Origin: Pirellulales bacterium | Lineage (GTDB): Bacteria > Planctomycetota > Planctomycetia > Pirellulales > Thermoguttaceae | Direction: 5' to 3' | DNA: 64,000 bases | NCBI GenBank assembly: GCA_016931995.1 | Contig: JAFGDS010000042.1 | Location: 124,001-188,000 of the forward strand | Shown here: piece by piece, positions 43,281 through 53,700 of the stretch | How the letters are laid out: every line of letters begins with the position of its first letter | Numbering within the stretch: the first letter of the stretch is position 1 | Program-made: the position numbers and the translations under genes | Notes under the pieces: generated by a model | The model's database searches: none | Seen by the model: only the letters and a program-made list of their open reading frames with translations | What the model was told of the DNA's origin: nothing

Positions 43281-43937
43281 ATGCCGTTGCGCGCCGTGGC
43301 GTTTGACATGGATGGGTTGATGTTCAACTCGGAGGACGTGTACACCGAGGTCGGCGCCGAACTCATGCGGCGGCGGGGCCGCGCGTTCACGCCGGATTTG
43401 AAGGACGCAATGCTCGGACTGCCGCCGCGGGAATCGTTCAAAGTGATGATCGACTGGCACGGCCTCGATGAAGACTGGGAAGAGATGGCCAAGGAGTCGG
43501 ACGGCATCTTCCTCGATCTTTTGGACGATCGGTTGGCCGTGATGCCCGGTCTCTGCGATCTCTTGGGCACGCTGGAATCGGCCGGCATTCCCAAGGCCGT
43601 AACGACCAGCAGCGGCCCGCGATTGACCGAGGCCGTGCTCGGAAAATTCGACCTGCGGCGCCGTTTCGCGTTCGTGTTGACCTCCCAGGACATCACGCAC
43701 GGCAAGCCGGACCCGGAGATCTACCTCTTGGCGGCCAGGCGGCTGGGCGTGGCGCCGGCCGAGTTGATGGTGCTCGAGGACAGCCACTACGGCGTGACGT
43801 CGGCCTGGCGCGCCGGGGCATATGCCGTGGCCGTGCCCAACGAACACACCGCCGCGCACGACTTCGGCGCGGCGGCTCTCGTGGCCCGGTCGCTGGCCGA
43901 CCCGCGGATCCGCCAGGCGCTCGGGCTGCCGGGCTGA
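43281..43937 (+). CDS. HAD-superfamily phosphatase/phosphomutase
   Basis: A 218-residue HAD protein. Motif I FDMDGLMFNSE (D9, D11), motif II TTSSG, motif III Lys in HGKPDPEIY, motif IV LEDSHYGV. The helical cap between about 20 and 90 is of the beta-phosphoglucomutase/phosphatase type. Substrate unassigned. ATG 43281 gives the canonical N-terminus. The next gene starts 21 nt downstream. Confidence 0.9.
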   Translation: MPLRAVAFDMDGLMFNSEDVYTEVGAELMRRRGRAFTPDLKDAMLGLPPRESFKVMIDWHGLDEDWEEMAKESDGIFLDLLDDRLAVMPGLCDLLGTLESAGIPKAVTTSSGPRLTEAVLGKFDLRRRFAFVLTSQDITHGKPDPEIYLLAARRLGVAPAELMVLEDSHYGVTSAWRAGAYAVAVPNEHTAAHDFGAAALVARSLADPRIRQALGLPG

Positions 43938-43958
43938 AAGGTTGGCGTCAGCAAACAC

Positions 43959-44912
43959 ATGGAATACCTTATTCAAGGCGCCGTGGGACTGTTGGCCGGG
44001 CTGCTGGGCGGCCTCTTGGGCTTGGGAGGCTCCACGGTCATCATCCCGGCGCTGATCTTCTACCTGAGCCAAACGGGCGGATACACCGGCCCCACCCAAC
44101 ACCTGCTGCAGGCCGCGGCCATGATCTGCAACGTCTTCATCGCCGCGCCCTCGACACTCGCCCACCTCCGCGCCGGCGCCGTGATGAAATGGCTCCTCGT
44201 GTTTCTCGTGCCCGCGGCGCTAGTGGGCAACGTGCTGGGCGTGTGGATCAGCAATTGCTCGGTGTTCGCGCGGGAAAACGGCCCCTACCTAGCCATCGTT
44301 CTGGCCGGCTTCTTCGCCTTCGTGGCCGTCTACAACCTCGTTGAATTCGCGATCGAGTCGTCTCGCGGCCGACGCCCGGCCGATGCGCCAGACGACCCCG
44401 CGCCGAAGGTCGCCGTCTGGAAAGTGCTGGCCGTGGCCCTGCCCACGGGTCTCACGGCCGGACTGCTGGGCATCGGCGGGGGAACCGTCTGCGTGCCCGC
44501 CCAGCAGATTCTGCTCCGCATTCCCCTGCGCCGGGCGATCGCCAACTCGGCCGTCGTCATCGTCTTCGTGGCCACGGCCGGGGCAATCTACAAGAACGCC
44601 ACGCTCTGGCAACATGGGGCATCCGTCCGGCAGTCGCTCGGACTGGCCGCCATGCTCATCCCAACCGCCATGATCGGCAGCTATATCGGCGGCCGCCTGA
44701 CCCACGTCCTCCCTCGCCGCGCGTTGCGGGTCGTCTTCGTGCTGTTCATGCTCTCCGTCGCCTATCTCACGTTCACCAAGGCGTGGGACGCGCTCGATGC
44801 GCGGGCCGGCGCGACACCATCCCCTCTTCCGCTTGCGGGAGAGGGGAGAATCCTTGATTGTCCCTCAGGGCGTGATTCCGGAACCGGTCTGATTGGCGCT
44901 TCGCCGTTGTAG
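43959..44912 (+). CDS. TauE/SafE-family permease with repeat-derived tail
   Basis: A 317-residue polytopic membrane protein of the TauE/SafE family: N-terminal GLLAGLLGGLLGLGGSTVII and the homologous GLTAGLLGIGGGTVCVPAQQ, each leading a half of four helices. Such permeases export sulfite or other anions. Residues from about 285 (ATPSPLPLAGEG, then RILDC) are encoded by the CCCCTCTTCCGC hairpin repeat and are not expected in the family, so the stop is probably displaced. It converges with, and overlaps by 48 bp, the secreted GDPD gene. Confidence 0.87.
   Translation: MEYLIQGAVGLLAGLLGGLLGLGGSTVIIPALIFYLSQTGGYTGPTQHLLQAAAMICNVFIAAPSTLAHLRAGAVMKWLLVFLVPAALVGNVLGVWISNCSVFARENGPYLAIVLAGFFAFVAVYNLVEFAIESSRGRRPADAPDDPAPKVAVWKVLAVALPTGLTAGLLGIGGGTVCVPAQQILLRIPLRRAIANSAVVIVFVATAGAIYKNATLWQHGASVRQSLGLAAMLIPTAMIGSYIGGRLTHVLPRRALRVVFVLFMLSVAYLTFTKAWDALDARAGATPSPLPLAGEGRILDCPSGRDSGTGLIGASPL
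44821..44846. repeat. CCCCTCTTCCGC hairpin within the TauE coding end
   Basis: CCCCTCTTCCGC/GCGGGAGAGGGG, the same family as the hairpin at 12429-12454 with one mismatch. It is translated at the end of the TauE-type gene. Confidence 0.8.
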
Positions 44913-46292
44913 TTCCACTACCAGGTCGGGCCGGTTCGTGGTGATGCTGTCCACCCCCCAACGCATGAGGGCTTCCATCACGGCGGGATCATCGACGGTC
45001 CACGTCCAGACGCGGATGCCACGATCGTGCAATTCGGCAATGATCTCTTCCGACAACATGCTGAAGTGGACGTCGATCAGGTCCGTGCCGCAGTCGCGAA
45101 GCTCGCGGGCCAGGGCGTCCGCCCGCTGGGCCGGCGTGCCCGTCAGATCCTTGTGGCACAGCCATGCACAGGGTAACTCCGGCCGCAGCGCGCGGACCTC
45201 GCGGACGACGTTCGCGCTGAAGGCGATCACCGCCGACTCGTCGCGCATCTTGGCGGCCTCGATCGCCTCGATTACCGGGCGGGAGATGCCCTCCATCTTG
45301 ATCTCGACGACGGCGATGCAGCCGGTCCCTTTGAGCCGGGCAAGGGCTTCGTCCAGCGTGGGGACCTTCTCGCCGGCGTATTCGGCCGCCAGCCACGAGC
45401 CGGCGTCCAGCCGTCGCAGCTCGGCCAGCGTCAACTCGGTGACGCGGCCGCGGCCGTTGGTGGTGCGATCCACCGTGGCGTCGTGCATGAGCACGATGGG
45501 GCCGTCCTTGCAGGCATAGACGTCGAACTCGCTGCCCGTCGCCCCGGCGCGAACGGCGCGGTCGATCGCCACCAACGTGTTCTCCGGCGCCACCGCCGAA
45601 AAACCTCGATGGGCGACAACTTCACAGCGCTTGAGCGGTTTCATCTCGCGTGTCTCCGACGGAGGAAGCGGACGGACGCACAGATTGTCGAACCGGACCC
45701 TGCAGCCGCTCGCGCCCAGACCCACGCGGCCCGTGGATCGCTCGACGCAATAGGCGCTGTCGATGACGGACTTGCCGTCGACGAACGCCTCGACGCGCGT
45801 GCCGCGAACGACGACGCGGAGCTTTCGGGCGACCCCGAGTCGGCAGTCGTCCTTCAACTTGGCGGCGTGGCGGACGCTCCAGGGGCCCTCGGCCGTCCGC
45901 ACGGCGAACTCGACGCCGCCGGAGCCGCTCGAACGAAACCGGATAGGGCACTGCGACCAGGGCGCCTTGCCCGGCTCGCCGGCCCGAAACACCACGGCCG
46001 CCCAGCGCGTCCCGTCGCGCACGGCGTCGAACGTGACGGTGACGTCGATCTCGTAATTCCGCCAGGCGTCGTCGCCGAAGACAACGTACGATTCGCCCTC
46101 CGTCGCGTCGACGAAGAGCTGTCCCCCCGCGACGCGCCAGCGGTCGTCGGCCGCCTTCCAGCCCGCGGGCAGGGCGCCGTCCGCGTCAAAGGAGAAGACG
46201 AGCGTCCGCGGCGCCCCGGCCGCGACCACCGAGGCTGAATTGGCACTGATTACGGCGGCGACGGCAAACACGGCAAGAGCGATTCTGGACAT
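44865..46292 (-). CDS. Secreted GDPD with N-terminal jelly-roll domain
   Basis: A 475-residue exported protein with a signal peptide (LAVFAVAAVISANSASVVAA). An N-terminal beta-sandwich (about 30-210; LFVDATEGESYVVFGDDAWR, WAAVVFRAGEPG, VGLGASGCRVRFDNLCV) resembles the DUF1080/LamG-type carbohydrate fold. The C-terminal half is a GDPD: VVAHRGFSAVAPENTLVA, GSEFDVYACKDG, MHDATVDRTTNG and EIKMEG. Its N-terminal fold distinguishes it from the GDPD at 34883. It converges with the TauE gene. Confidence 0.85.
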   Translation of the reverse strand: MSRIALAVFAVAAVISANSASVVAAGAPRTLVFSFDADGALPAGWKAADDRWRVAGGQLFVDATEGESYVVFGDDAWRNYEIDVTVTFDAVRDGTRWAAVVFRAGEPGKAPWSQCPIRFRSSGSGGVEFAVRTAEGPWSVRHAAKLKDDCRLGVARKLRVVVRGTRVEAFVDGKSVIDSAYCVERSTGRVGLGASGCRVRFDNLCVRPLPPSETREMKPLKRCEVVAHRGFSAVAPENTLVAIDRAVRAGATGSEFDVYACKDGPIVLMHDATVDRTTNGRGRVTELTLAELRRLDAGSWLAAEYAGEKVPTLDEALARLKGTGCIAVVEIKMEGISRPVIEAIEAAKMRDESAVIAFSANVVREVRALRPELPCAWLCHKDLTGTPAQRADALARELRDCGTDLIDVHFSMLSEEIIAELHDRGIRVWTWTVDDPAVMEALMRWGVDSITTNRPDLVVELQRRSANQTGSGITP

Positions 46293-46316
46293 GGCGCGTT
46301 CCCCCGAAGCGGAAAC

Positions 46317-46352
46317 AAAAACGGCCGCGCGTTACCACCGCGCGGCCTTTTT
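46317..46352 (-). terminator. Intrinsic terminator after the CheY-like gene
   Basis: GGCCGCGCG (46323-46331) pairs perfectly with CGCGCGGCC (46339-46347) across a 7-nt loop. The minus strand continues TTTTTGTTT, so it ends leftward transcripts from the CheY-like gene; the plus strand has TTTTTCTC after it and could also work in that direction. Confidence 0.85.
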
Positions 46353-46488
46353 CTCTTGATCTCAAAGGCTGCCGGATGCGCCGGGAACGCATCCACGTCG
46401 CCTAAAGCAACGCCTTCGATGATACCCGTTGCGTCGCGCGTGTCAAGCGCGCCGGCGGAGCCAGCGGCACGCGTCGCGAGAGCCCGGC

Positions 46489-46929
46489 CTAGGCCAGAGT
46501 GGGGGTGTGCTGATGCCGGCGGTGGGAGAGATCTTCCAGCGTGGCCCACCAGCGATCGATCTTGCCGAAGACGTCGTGCACGGCTTCGAGGAACGGCTCG
46601 GGCGTCAAGAGCGGCTTGAAGAAGCAGGCTTCGGCGCCCAGGCGGAACGACCGCAACACGGTGGTCAGGGTGACCACGCCGGTAAGCATGATGACCTGGA
46701 TCCCGCCGTCGTAGGCCTTGATCTCCTGGAGCAGATCGAGCCCGTTGATCCGCGGCATGTCGATGTCCAGGACGATCACGCGGTGTTGGGAGGAAATGAG
46801 TTCCTTCATCGCCTGGGTCGGGTCGTTGAGTGACGTCACTTCGTAGCCGGCGTTGTGCAGATGCTCGGCAATAAGTCGGGTGATCTGCGGATCGTCGTCA
46901 ACGTGCAGGATCATGCGAGTGGGGTTCAT
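46489..46929 (-). CDS. CheY-like single-domain response regulator
   Basis: A 146-residue stand-alone receiver: ILHVDDDPQITRLIAEHL, phospho-acceptor D55 in VIVLDIDMPRINGLDLL, Thr in VIMLTG, Lys in CFFKPL. It lacks an output domain. ATG 46929 has GGAGAGAAGAA directly upstream. It is divergent from cheA with a 427-bp gap; the chemosensory cluster has no other CheY, so this may be its phospho-output, but the direction of transcription does not prove it. Confidence 0.9.
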   Translation of the reverse strand: MNPTRMILHVDDDPQITRLIAEHLHNAGYEVTSLNDPTQAMKELISSQHRVIVLDIDMPRINGLDLLQEIKAYDGGIQVIMLTGVVTLTTVLRSFRLGAEACFFKPLLTPEPFLEAVHDVFGKIDRWWATLEDLSHRRHQHTPTLA

Positions 46930-47356
46930 TTCTTCTCTCCCCGAGGAACTGATATCGCGCCCCTGTTGTCCGCGTGCCGGCGCCGAGACGCCGCCGTGGC
47001 ACGTGACCTGAGCGGACGCCAGCGCGGCGGATCGGCGGTCAGGCAAGCGCGCCTGGCCCCGGTCCCGCATATCTGCGTATAGCACGCAAACCGCGAGGGG
47101 GCGAACGGAACGTTCCCTTTTTCCGGGGGGTTGCCGCTCCGGCCGTCCGGCCCCCGGCGCGGCGGGGAATTTTTTTCGGCGCTCGGACGGGCACGTTCGG
47201 GTGGTGACCTACGTTTTACTACGCCCTGCACCCCGCCCAAGGTCGCCTTGGGTTACGCGAGGGGGTCACAGGCGGAGAAGACCGACCCGGCGGGAATTCA
47301 ACCAGACCGTGGCTGACGTCGGCGCGCGGTCAGGCCAGACCTTCGAGGTGGAACCC
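46930..47356. other. Divergent gap between CheY-like gene and cheA
   Basis: This 427-bp interval holds a 10-bp palindrome GGAACGTTCC (47107-47116) and a T-tract at 47169-47176 but no repeat of the dispersed families and no convincing sigma-70, sigma-54 or sigma-28 box that I can identify. It must carry the promoters of both divergent transcripts. Confidence 0.5.
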
Positions 47357-50170
47357 ATGTCGCCCTTGGATGACAGCCAGATCATCGCGGACTTCGTCGT
47401 CGAATCGCGCGAGCACCTTGCCGACATCGAAAACCAGTTCCTGGCGATCGAGGAGGCCGGCGCCGACATCGACGACGAACTCGTGAACACCGTGTTCCGC
47501 GCCATTCACTCCATCAAGGGCGCCGCCGGCTTCCTGGGATTCTCCACGGTCGGGCAGCTTTCCCATGAAATGGAGAACGTCCTCAACCTGGTGCGATCGC
47601 GGCAACTCGTCCCCACGCCCGAAGTGGTTGACGTGCTGTTGCGGGCGGCGGATACGCTCCGGCACCTGGTCGAGAGCATCGAGAGCTCGAACGGAGTCGA
47701 CGTATCCGGCCACGTGTCGGAGTTGCAACAGGCCGCCGCCGGAAAGACCGTCAGCCCGAAACCCGCGGCGGAGCCCATGGCGGCCGCCGCCCCCACGTCA
47801 CCGAAAGAAACGCTTCCACCGGAAGAAACGCCTTCACTGAAGGAAACGCCGCCCCCGATCGACGCGATCGGGTCGGCCGAACAATCCATCGAGGAGGATA
47901 CCATGTCGCATGAAGAAGACAACGCGGAACTGACGATGCCCGCCGCGTCCTGGGATCCGCCGACCGCGCCCGGCAACGCCGAGGCGCCTTCGGCGCCGGC
48001 TCCCACCGGCGCGCCCCCCGACACGAACATCCGCGTGGCGGTTAGCGTGCTCGATCACTTGATGAACCTGGCCGGGGAGCTCGTCCTTTCGCGAAACCAA
48101 CTGCTTCAGACGGTCAATTCGACCGATCAAACCGGCCTGGATTCCGTGGCCGCGCGGGTCGACCAGGTCACCAGCGAGTTGCAAGAGACCATCATGCAGA
48201 CCCGCATGCAGGTGATCGGCACTATCTTCCAGAAGTTCCCCCGCGTCGTTCGCGATCTGAGCAACCAGCTTGGCAAGCAGTGCAAGCTGGTCATCGACGG
48301 CAAGGACGTCGAACTCGACAAGTCGATCATCGAGGCCATCGGCGACCCGCTGACCCACCTGATCCGCAACGCCGTGGACCACGGCATCGAACGCCCCGAG
48401 GTCCGCGCCACCGCGGGGAAGAATCCCGAGGGGACCATCGCGCTACGCGCGTTCCACCAGGCGGGCAAGGTGAACATCGCCATCAGCGACGACGGGGCGG
48501 GGATCGACGCTCGCCGTCTCAAAGAGAAGGCCGTGACTCGCGGACTCATCACGCCCGAGCAATCGCGCGAGATGAGCGACCGCGAGGCCCTGCGCCTGAT
48601 CTTCCATCCCGGCTTCTCCATGGCCGAGAAGGTGACCGACGTGAGTGGACGCGGCGTGGGCATGGACGTGGTCAAAACAAACATCGAGAAGCTCGGCGGC
48701 GCCGTGGGCATCGAGACGCGGCTGGGGGCGGGCACCACGATCGACGTCAAGCTGCCCTTGACGTTGGCCATCGTCCCCTCGCTGGTCGTCCGCAGCGGCA
48801 GCCGCCGATTCGCCATACCCCAGGCGAGCATCAGCGAGCTGGTGCGGATCAAGGCGAACGACTCCAGCCGAAAGATCGAACGGCTCAACGACGCCGAGGT
48901 CTTCCGCCTGCGCGGCACGCTGTTGCCGCTCGTGCGGCTCGGCCAGACGCTCAAGGCCGCCCACGTGGACATCGGTCCCGAGGAGCCGGCCAACGGGACC
49001 GCGGGCAAAGCCCTGAACATCATCGTGGTCGAGACCGGCCATCTCCGCTACGGCCTGATTGTTGACGGCCTGCACGATTCGGAGGAAATCGTCGTCAAGC
49101 CGCTGGGCCGGCACATGCAAAACAGCGGGTGCCTGGCCGGCGCCACGATCCTCGGCGACGGCGAGGTGGCCCTGATCCTGGACGTGACGGGCATCGCCAC
49201 CTACGCCAATTTGAAGCTGGCCAACGACGACGCGACGTCAAAGCTGGCCGTGGAGACCGCGGTCGAGACCGACCGCGAGCTGCAGACGGTTCTGCTGTTC
49301 CGCAACGGCACGACCGAGCGGTTCGCCATCCCCATGGAACTGATCGCCCGGCTCGAACGGATCCGCGGCGAGCAGATCGACACGGTGGGCGGCTCGGAGG
49401 TGCTCCAATACCGCGGGACCACGCTGCCGCTGTTGCGGCTGGAGAACCACATCACCGCCATGCCCGGCGAAGAGGTCGCCAAGATGTACGTGGTGGTCTT
49501 CAAGGTGATGCGCCGCGAGGTGGGCCTGATCGTGCCGCGGATCGAGGACATCCGCAACGTGGCGACGGACGTGGACGTGGTGACGTTCCGCGAGCCGGGC
49601 GTGATCGGCGCCATCGTCGTCGACGACAAGACCACGCGCATGCTGGACCTCTACGAGCTGACCGAGGCGGCCCATCCCGATTGGTTCGCCGAACGCGACG
49701 CCGCCAAAAACGAGCGAACCCGCCAATGGCAGGAAACCCGCGGCCAAGAGCGCACGCCGCGCGTGCTGTTGGTCGAGGATTCTGGCTTCTTCCGGGCGCA
49801 GGTGACCGGGTTCCTGGAAGGCGACGGGTATCACGTCACCGGCGCCGAGGACGGTCAAATCGCCTGGAATCTGCTCAAGGAGTCGGCCGAGCCGTTCGAC
49901 CTCGTGCTCACGGACATCGAAATGCCGAACATGGACGGCTGCGAGCTCGCCCAGGCCATTCGCGGCGACCCGGCCTTGGCCCACCTGCCCATCGTCGCCC
50001 TGACCTCGCTGGCCAGCGAGGAGGACATGCAGCGGGGAATGGAGTCGGGCATCGACGACTACCAAATCAAGCTGGACCGCGAGCGGCTCATGGCCTCCGT
50101 GGCCCGGCATCTGCATCAGCAGCGGAGCGAATCCCGTCCCGAATACGCCAACACGGCGGTGGAGAATTAA
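47357..50170 (+). CDS. cheA: Hybrid CheA histidine kinase with two CheW domains and receiver
   Basis: A 937-residue CheA. The HPt domain (1-105) has H51 in AIHSIKGAAGFLG. A Pro/Glu linker (about 110-220) precedes the P3 dimerisation helices (NLAGELVLSRNQLLQTV). The ATPase domain spans about 325-465 (HLIRNAVDHG, DGAGIDARRL, GRGVGMDVV). Two CheW-like domains follow (about 470-610 and 640-775), then a receiver with D853 in LTDIEMPNMDG. The fused receiver may be a phosphate sink or output. It likely autophosphorylates on H51 under receptor control. ATG 47357 is preceded by GAGGTGG. Confidence 0.95.
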   Translation: MSPLDDSQIIADFVVESREHLADIENQFLAIEEAGADIDDELVNTVFRAIHSIKGAAGFLGFSTVGQLSHEMENVLNLVRSRQLVPTPEVVDVLLRAADTLRHLVESIESSNGVDVSGHVSELQQAAAGKTVSPKPAAEPMAAAAPTSPKETLPPEETPSLKETPPPIDAIGSAEQSIEEDTMSHEEDNAELTMPAASWDPPTAPGNAEAPSAPAPTGAPPDTNIRVAVSVLDHLMNLAGELVLSRNQLLQTVNSTDQTGLDSVAARVDQVTSELQETIMQTRMQVIGTIFQKFPRVVRDLSNQLGKQCKLVIDGKDVELDKSIIEAIGDPLTHLIRNAVDHGIERPEVRATAGKNPEGTIALRAFHQAGKVNIAISDDGAGIDARRLKEKAVTRGLITPEQSREMSDREALRLIFHPGFSMAEKVTDVSGRGVGMDVVKTNIEKLGGAVGIETRLGAGTTIDVKLPLTLAIVPSLVVRSGSRRFAIPQASISELVRIKANDSSRKIERLNDAEVFRLRGTLLPLVRLGQTLKAAHVDIGPEEPANGTAGKALNIIVVETGHLRYGLIVDGLHDSEEIVVKPLGRHMQNSGCLAGATILGDGEVALILDVTGIATYANLKLANDDATSKLAVETAVETDRELQTVLLFRNGTTERFAIPMELIARLERIRGEQIDTVGGSEVLQYRGTTLPLLRLENHITAMPGEEVAKMYVVVFKVMRREVGLIVPRIEDIRNVATDVDVVTFREPGVIGAIVVDDKTTRMLDLYELTEAAHPDWFAERDAAKNERTRQWQETRGQERTPRVLLVEDSGFFRAQVTGFLEGDGYHVTGAEDGQIAWNLLKESAEPFDLVLTDIEMPNMDGCELAQAIRGDPALAHLPIVALTSLASEEDMQRGMESGIDDYQIKLDRERLMASVARHLHQQRSESRPEYANTAVEN

Positions 50171-50173
50171 ACC

Positions 50174-50650
50174 ATGACACTCACTCGCGAAGCATCGGCT
50201 GCCGTGGCCATTGCCGACGGCTTGGAGTTCGCGACCTTTTACGTCGGCGACCTGCTGATCGGCGTGAACATCCTCCAGGTGGAGGAGATCAACCGCCACG
50301 TCACGTTGACGCCCGTCCCCCACGCGCCCGAATGCGTCCGCGGCGTAATCAACCTGCGGGGCGAAGTCGTCACCGTGATGGACCTGCGGACCATCCTCGG
50401 CCTGCCCCGGGGTGAAGTGACGGCCACCACGCGCAACGTGGTGGTCAACTCCCGTGGCGAGCAGATTGGACTGCTGGTCGATCGGATCGCCGACGTGGTC
50501 AAGGCCCAAGGCGACAACATCGAGGCCCCGCCCGCCAACGTCGGCGGCGTGCAGGGCCGGTTTTTCAAGGGAGTCGTCAAGCTCGACACCGAGCTGATGG
50601 TGATCCTCGACGTCGACGCCGCGCTGACGTCCGACGCCGCGGCCCACTAG
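50174..50650 (+). CDS. cheW: CheW coupling protein
   Basis: A 158-residue CheW scaffold with LEFATFYVGDLLIGVNILQV, APECVRGVINLRGEVVTVMD and GLLVDRIADVV. It links receptors to CheA. It starts 3 nt after the cheA stop, so it is in the same operon. Confidence 0.95.
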   Translation: MTLTREASAAVAIADGLEFATFYVGDLLIGVNILQVEEINRHVTLTPVPHAPECVRGVINLRGEVVTVMDLRTILGLPRGEVTATTRNVVVNSRGEQIGLLVDRIADVVKAQGDNIEAPPANVGGVQGRFFKGVVKLDTELMVILDVDAALTSDAAAH

Positions 50651-50724
50651 CGATTATCGTCCATTGCCGTTCTCCCCACGCGGGGCGAGGGTGTCCCAGG
50701 AAACCTTGTTAGGAATGCGTGACC

Positions 50725-53700
50725 ATGAAGATTCGCACGAAGCTGATCGCGGCGTGTGTCGGATGCGGCCTGATCCCCATGGCCGTGTCCGGCTGGTTCA
50801 ACTACGGCACGGCCCGATCGGGCATGAATGAGATCGGCACGACGGCCGAGACCGACCTGCGCGAGAAAACCGAGAACCAGCTCGTCGCCCTGCGCGACGT
50901 GAAGAAGGCCCAGGTCGAGGAGTTCTTCAAGGCCCGAAAGAACGACTTGGGCGTGTTGGTCGAAAACGTCAAGGTGATGCAACAGGAAGCCTTTGTCAAG
51001 ATCGACGGCATCGAGAACGTGCGAGCCGAGCGGGTGGAGACCCTCTTCAAGCGGAGCAAGTACGTCCTCGAGACGCTCTCCGTCAGCGAGGATTTGGCCA
51101 TCGTTTTCACGCAGTTCAAAAAGTATCACGACGACAAGAAGTTCGGCGCCGAGGAACCCTTCGACGTCTCCAACGAGGAGTACGAGAAGCTCTGGAAGGA
51201 GCACAGCCGGTTTCTTACCCGCTACGTCGCCGACTACGGTTACGCGGACGTGTTTGTCATTTGCGCCGCCCACGGGCACGTCATGTTCTCGGCCGAAAAG
51301 CGGGAAGACATCGGAACGAATCTGGCCCACGGACCCCACAAGAACGAGGGCCTGGCCCAAGTCTGGAAAAAGGTCGTCGACACCAAGGCCGTGGCCGTCA
51401 GCGACTTCCAGCCGTATTCGCCGTGCAAGGGCCAGCAGACCGCCTTCATGGGCGCGCCGTTGGTCGACGACGCCGGCAAGGTCCGCGCCGTCATCGCCTT
51501 CCAATTCTCGCCCAGCCAAATCAACCAACTCGTCCAATCGCGCGACGGATTGGGCCAGACGGGCGAAACGTACGTCGTCGGCGAGAACGATGGCAAGATC
51601 GCCTTCCGCAGCGACATGCTCACCATGGGCGACGGCAAGTACGTCGTCGGCGCGGAAATCCATACGGAATACATCGATCAGGTGCTGAAGGAGCGAAAGC
51701 CGTTCCAGAAGGTGTATACCGACAGCCAGGGCAATCTGGTCTTCGTCACGGCAATGCCGCTGGATATCCCCGGGCTCAACTGGGCCTGCATCACCAAGAT
51801 GAACGTCGAGGAGGCGATCGTCCAGCGAGTCGAGGGCGAACAGGAGGATTTCCTCGCGAAATACGCGAAACGGTACGGCTACTACGACCTGTTCCTGTTG
51901 AACCCGGACGGCTTCTGCTTCTATACCGTCTGCCACGAGCCCGACTATCATACGAACCTGGCCACCGGGCAATTCAAGGACTCGAACTTCGGCCAGCTCG
52001 TGCGGCAGGTAATCGGAACTCGGCAGTTCGGCTTCGCCGACTTCGCCCCCTACGCGCCAAGCAACGGGGCCCCGGCCGCCTTTCTGGCCCAACCCGTCGT
52101 CAACAACGGCAATACCGAACTCCTCGTCGCGCTGCAGCTTCCGCTAGATCAGATCAACGCGATGATGGGCGTGCGCACCGGCATGGGCAACACGGGCGAG
52201 ACGGTCCTCGTCGGGCCGGACTTCCTGATGCGGTCCGACTCGTTCCGCGACCCGAAGAACCACTCGGTCGCCGGCTCGTTCGCCGACCCGGGCAACGGCA
52301 AGGTCGATACGCCGGCCACCCGCGCCGCGATGGAGAAGAAAGAGACCAGCGTGATCGCCGACACGACCGATTACCTGGGCAACAAGGTCCTCCTGGCCTA
52401 CACGCCGGTGGACGTCTTCGGAACGACCTGGTGCCTGAACGCCAAGATCGACGAGTCCGAAGCCTTCGCGGCCGTCGAGAACATGACCAATCTGAACAGA
52501 TCCGCCCAGGCATCGCTCTTGGGCTGGGTCGCCGGCATTAGCGCCGTGGCCTCCGTGGTCATGGTCGTGGTCGGCTGGCTCGTCGCGCGGATGATCGTCA
52601 ACCCGCTCAACCGGACCGTGGCCATGGTCCAAGACATCGCCGAGGGCGAGGGCGACCTCACCAAGCGGCTGGACGCCTCGCGCGGCGATGAGCTAGGCAT
52701 GCTGGCGAAGTGGTTCAACACCTTCGTCGAGAAGCTCCAGACCATCATCCACGACATCGCCAACAACGCTTCGGACGTGTCCACCTCGTCCACCCAACTG
52801 TCGTCCACCGCCACGCAAATGGCCAGCGGCGCGGAGGAGATGACGGCCCAGTCGGCCACCGTGGCTTCGGCCGCCGAGGAGATGGCCACGAATATGAACA
52901 ACATGGCCGCCTCGACCGAGCAGATGACGGCCAACGTCAAGACGGTCGCCTCGGCCGTCGAGGAAATGACCGCGAGCATCGCCGAGATCGCCAGGAACGC
53001 CGAACAGGCGTCGCAGGTGGCCGCCAGCGCCGCGACTCTGGCCGACACGAGCAACCAGAACATCGGCCAGCTCGGCTCGGCCGCCGACGAGATCGGCAAG
53101 GTGATCGAGACCATCCAGGACATCGCCGAGCAGACCAATCTGCTCGCCCTGAACGCCACGATCGAGGCCGCCCGCGCCGGCGACGCCGGCAAGGGCTTCG
53201 CCGTCGTCGCCACGGAAGTCAAGGAGCTGGCCAAACAGACCGCCGAGGCCACCGAGGACATCCGCCGGCGGATCGAAGGCATCCAGGAGTCCACCGGCCT
53301 GGCCGTCAACTCGATCGGCGAGATCGCCGGCGTGATCCAGAAGGTGAACGAAGTCTCCAAGACGATCGCCTCGGCCGTCGAGGAGCAGAGCATCACCACC
53401 AAGGAGATCGCCCAGAACATCGCGCAAACGTCGGACGCGGCGGGCACGGTTTCCACCGGCGTGGCCGAGTCCGCCTCGGCCGGCCAGGAGATCACCCGCA
53501 ATATCAGCGAGATCGACCGCGCCGTGCGCCAAACCGCCGAAGGCGCCACCATGACCCAGACGGCCAGCGGCCAACTGACCGAAGTGGCCATGCGGCTCCA
53601 GAAGCTGGTCGGGCAGTTCAAGACGGCCGCCAAGGCATTCGAGGCCGCGGGGGCCAAGGCCGCGCACGGCCAGTGGGCCGTCCGCCTGGCCAACCTGATC

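Noticed and set aside
46930-47356. Sigma-54 or sigma-28 promoter for the chemosensory operon
   Set aside because: A TGGCACG-like stretch near 46996 has no matching TTGC box at the right distance and no sigma-28 boxes were seen.
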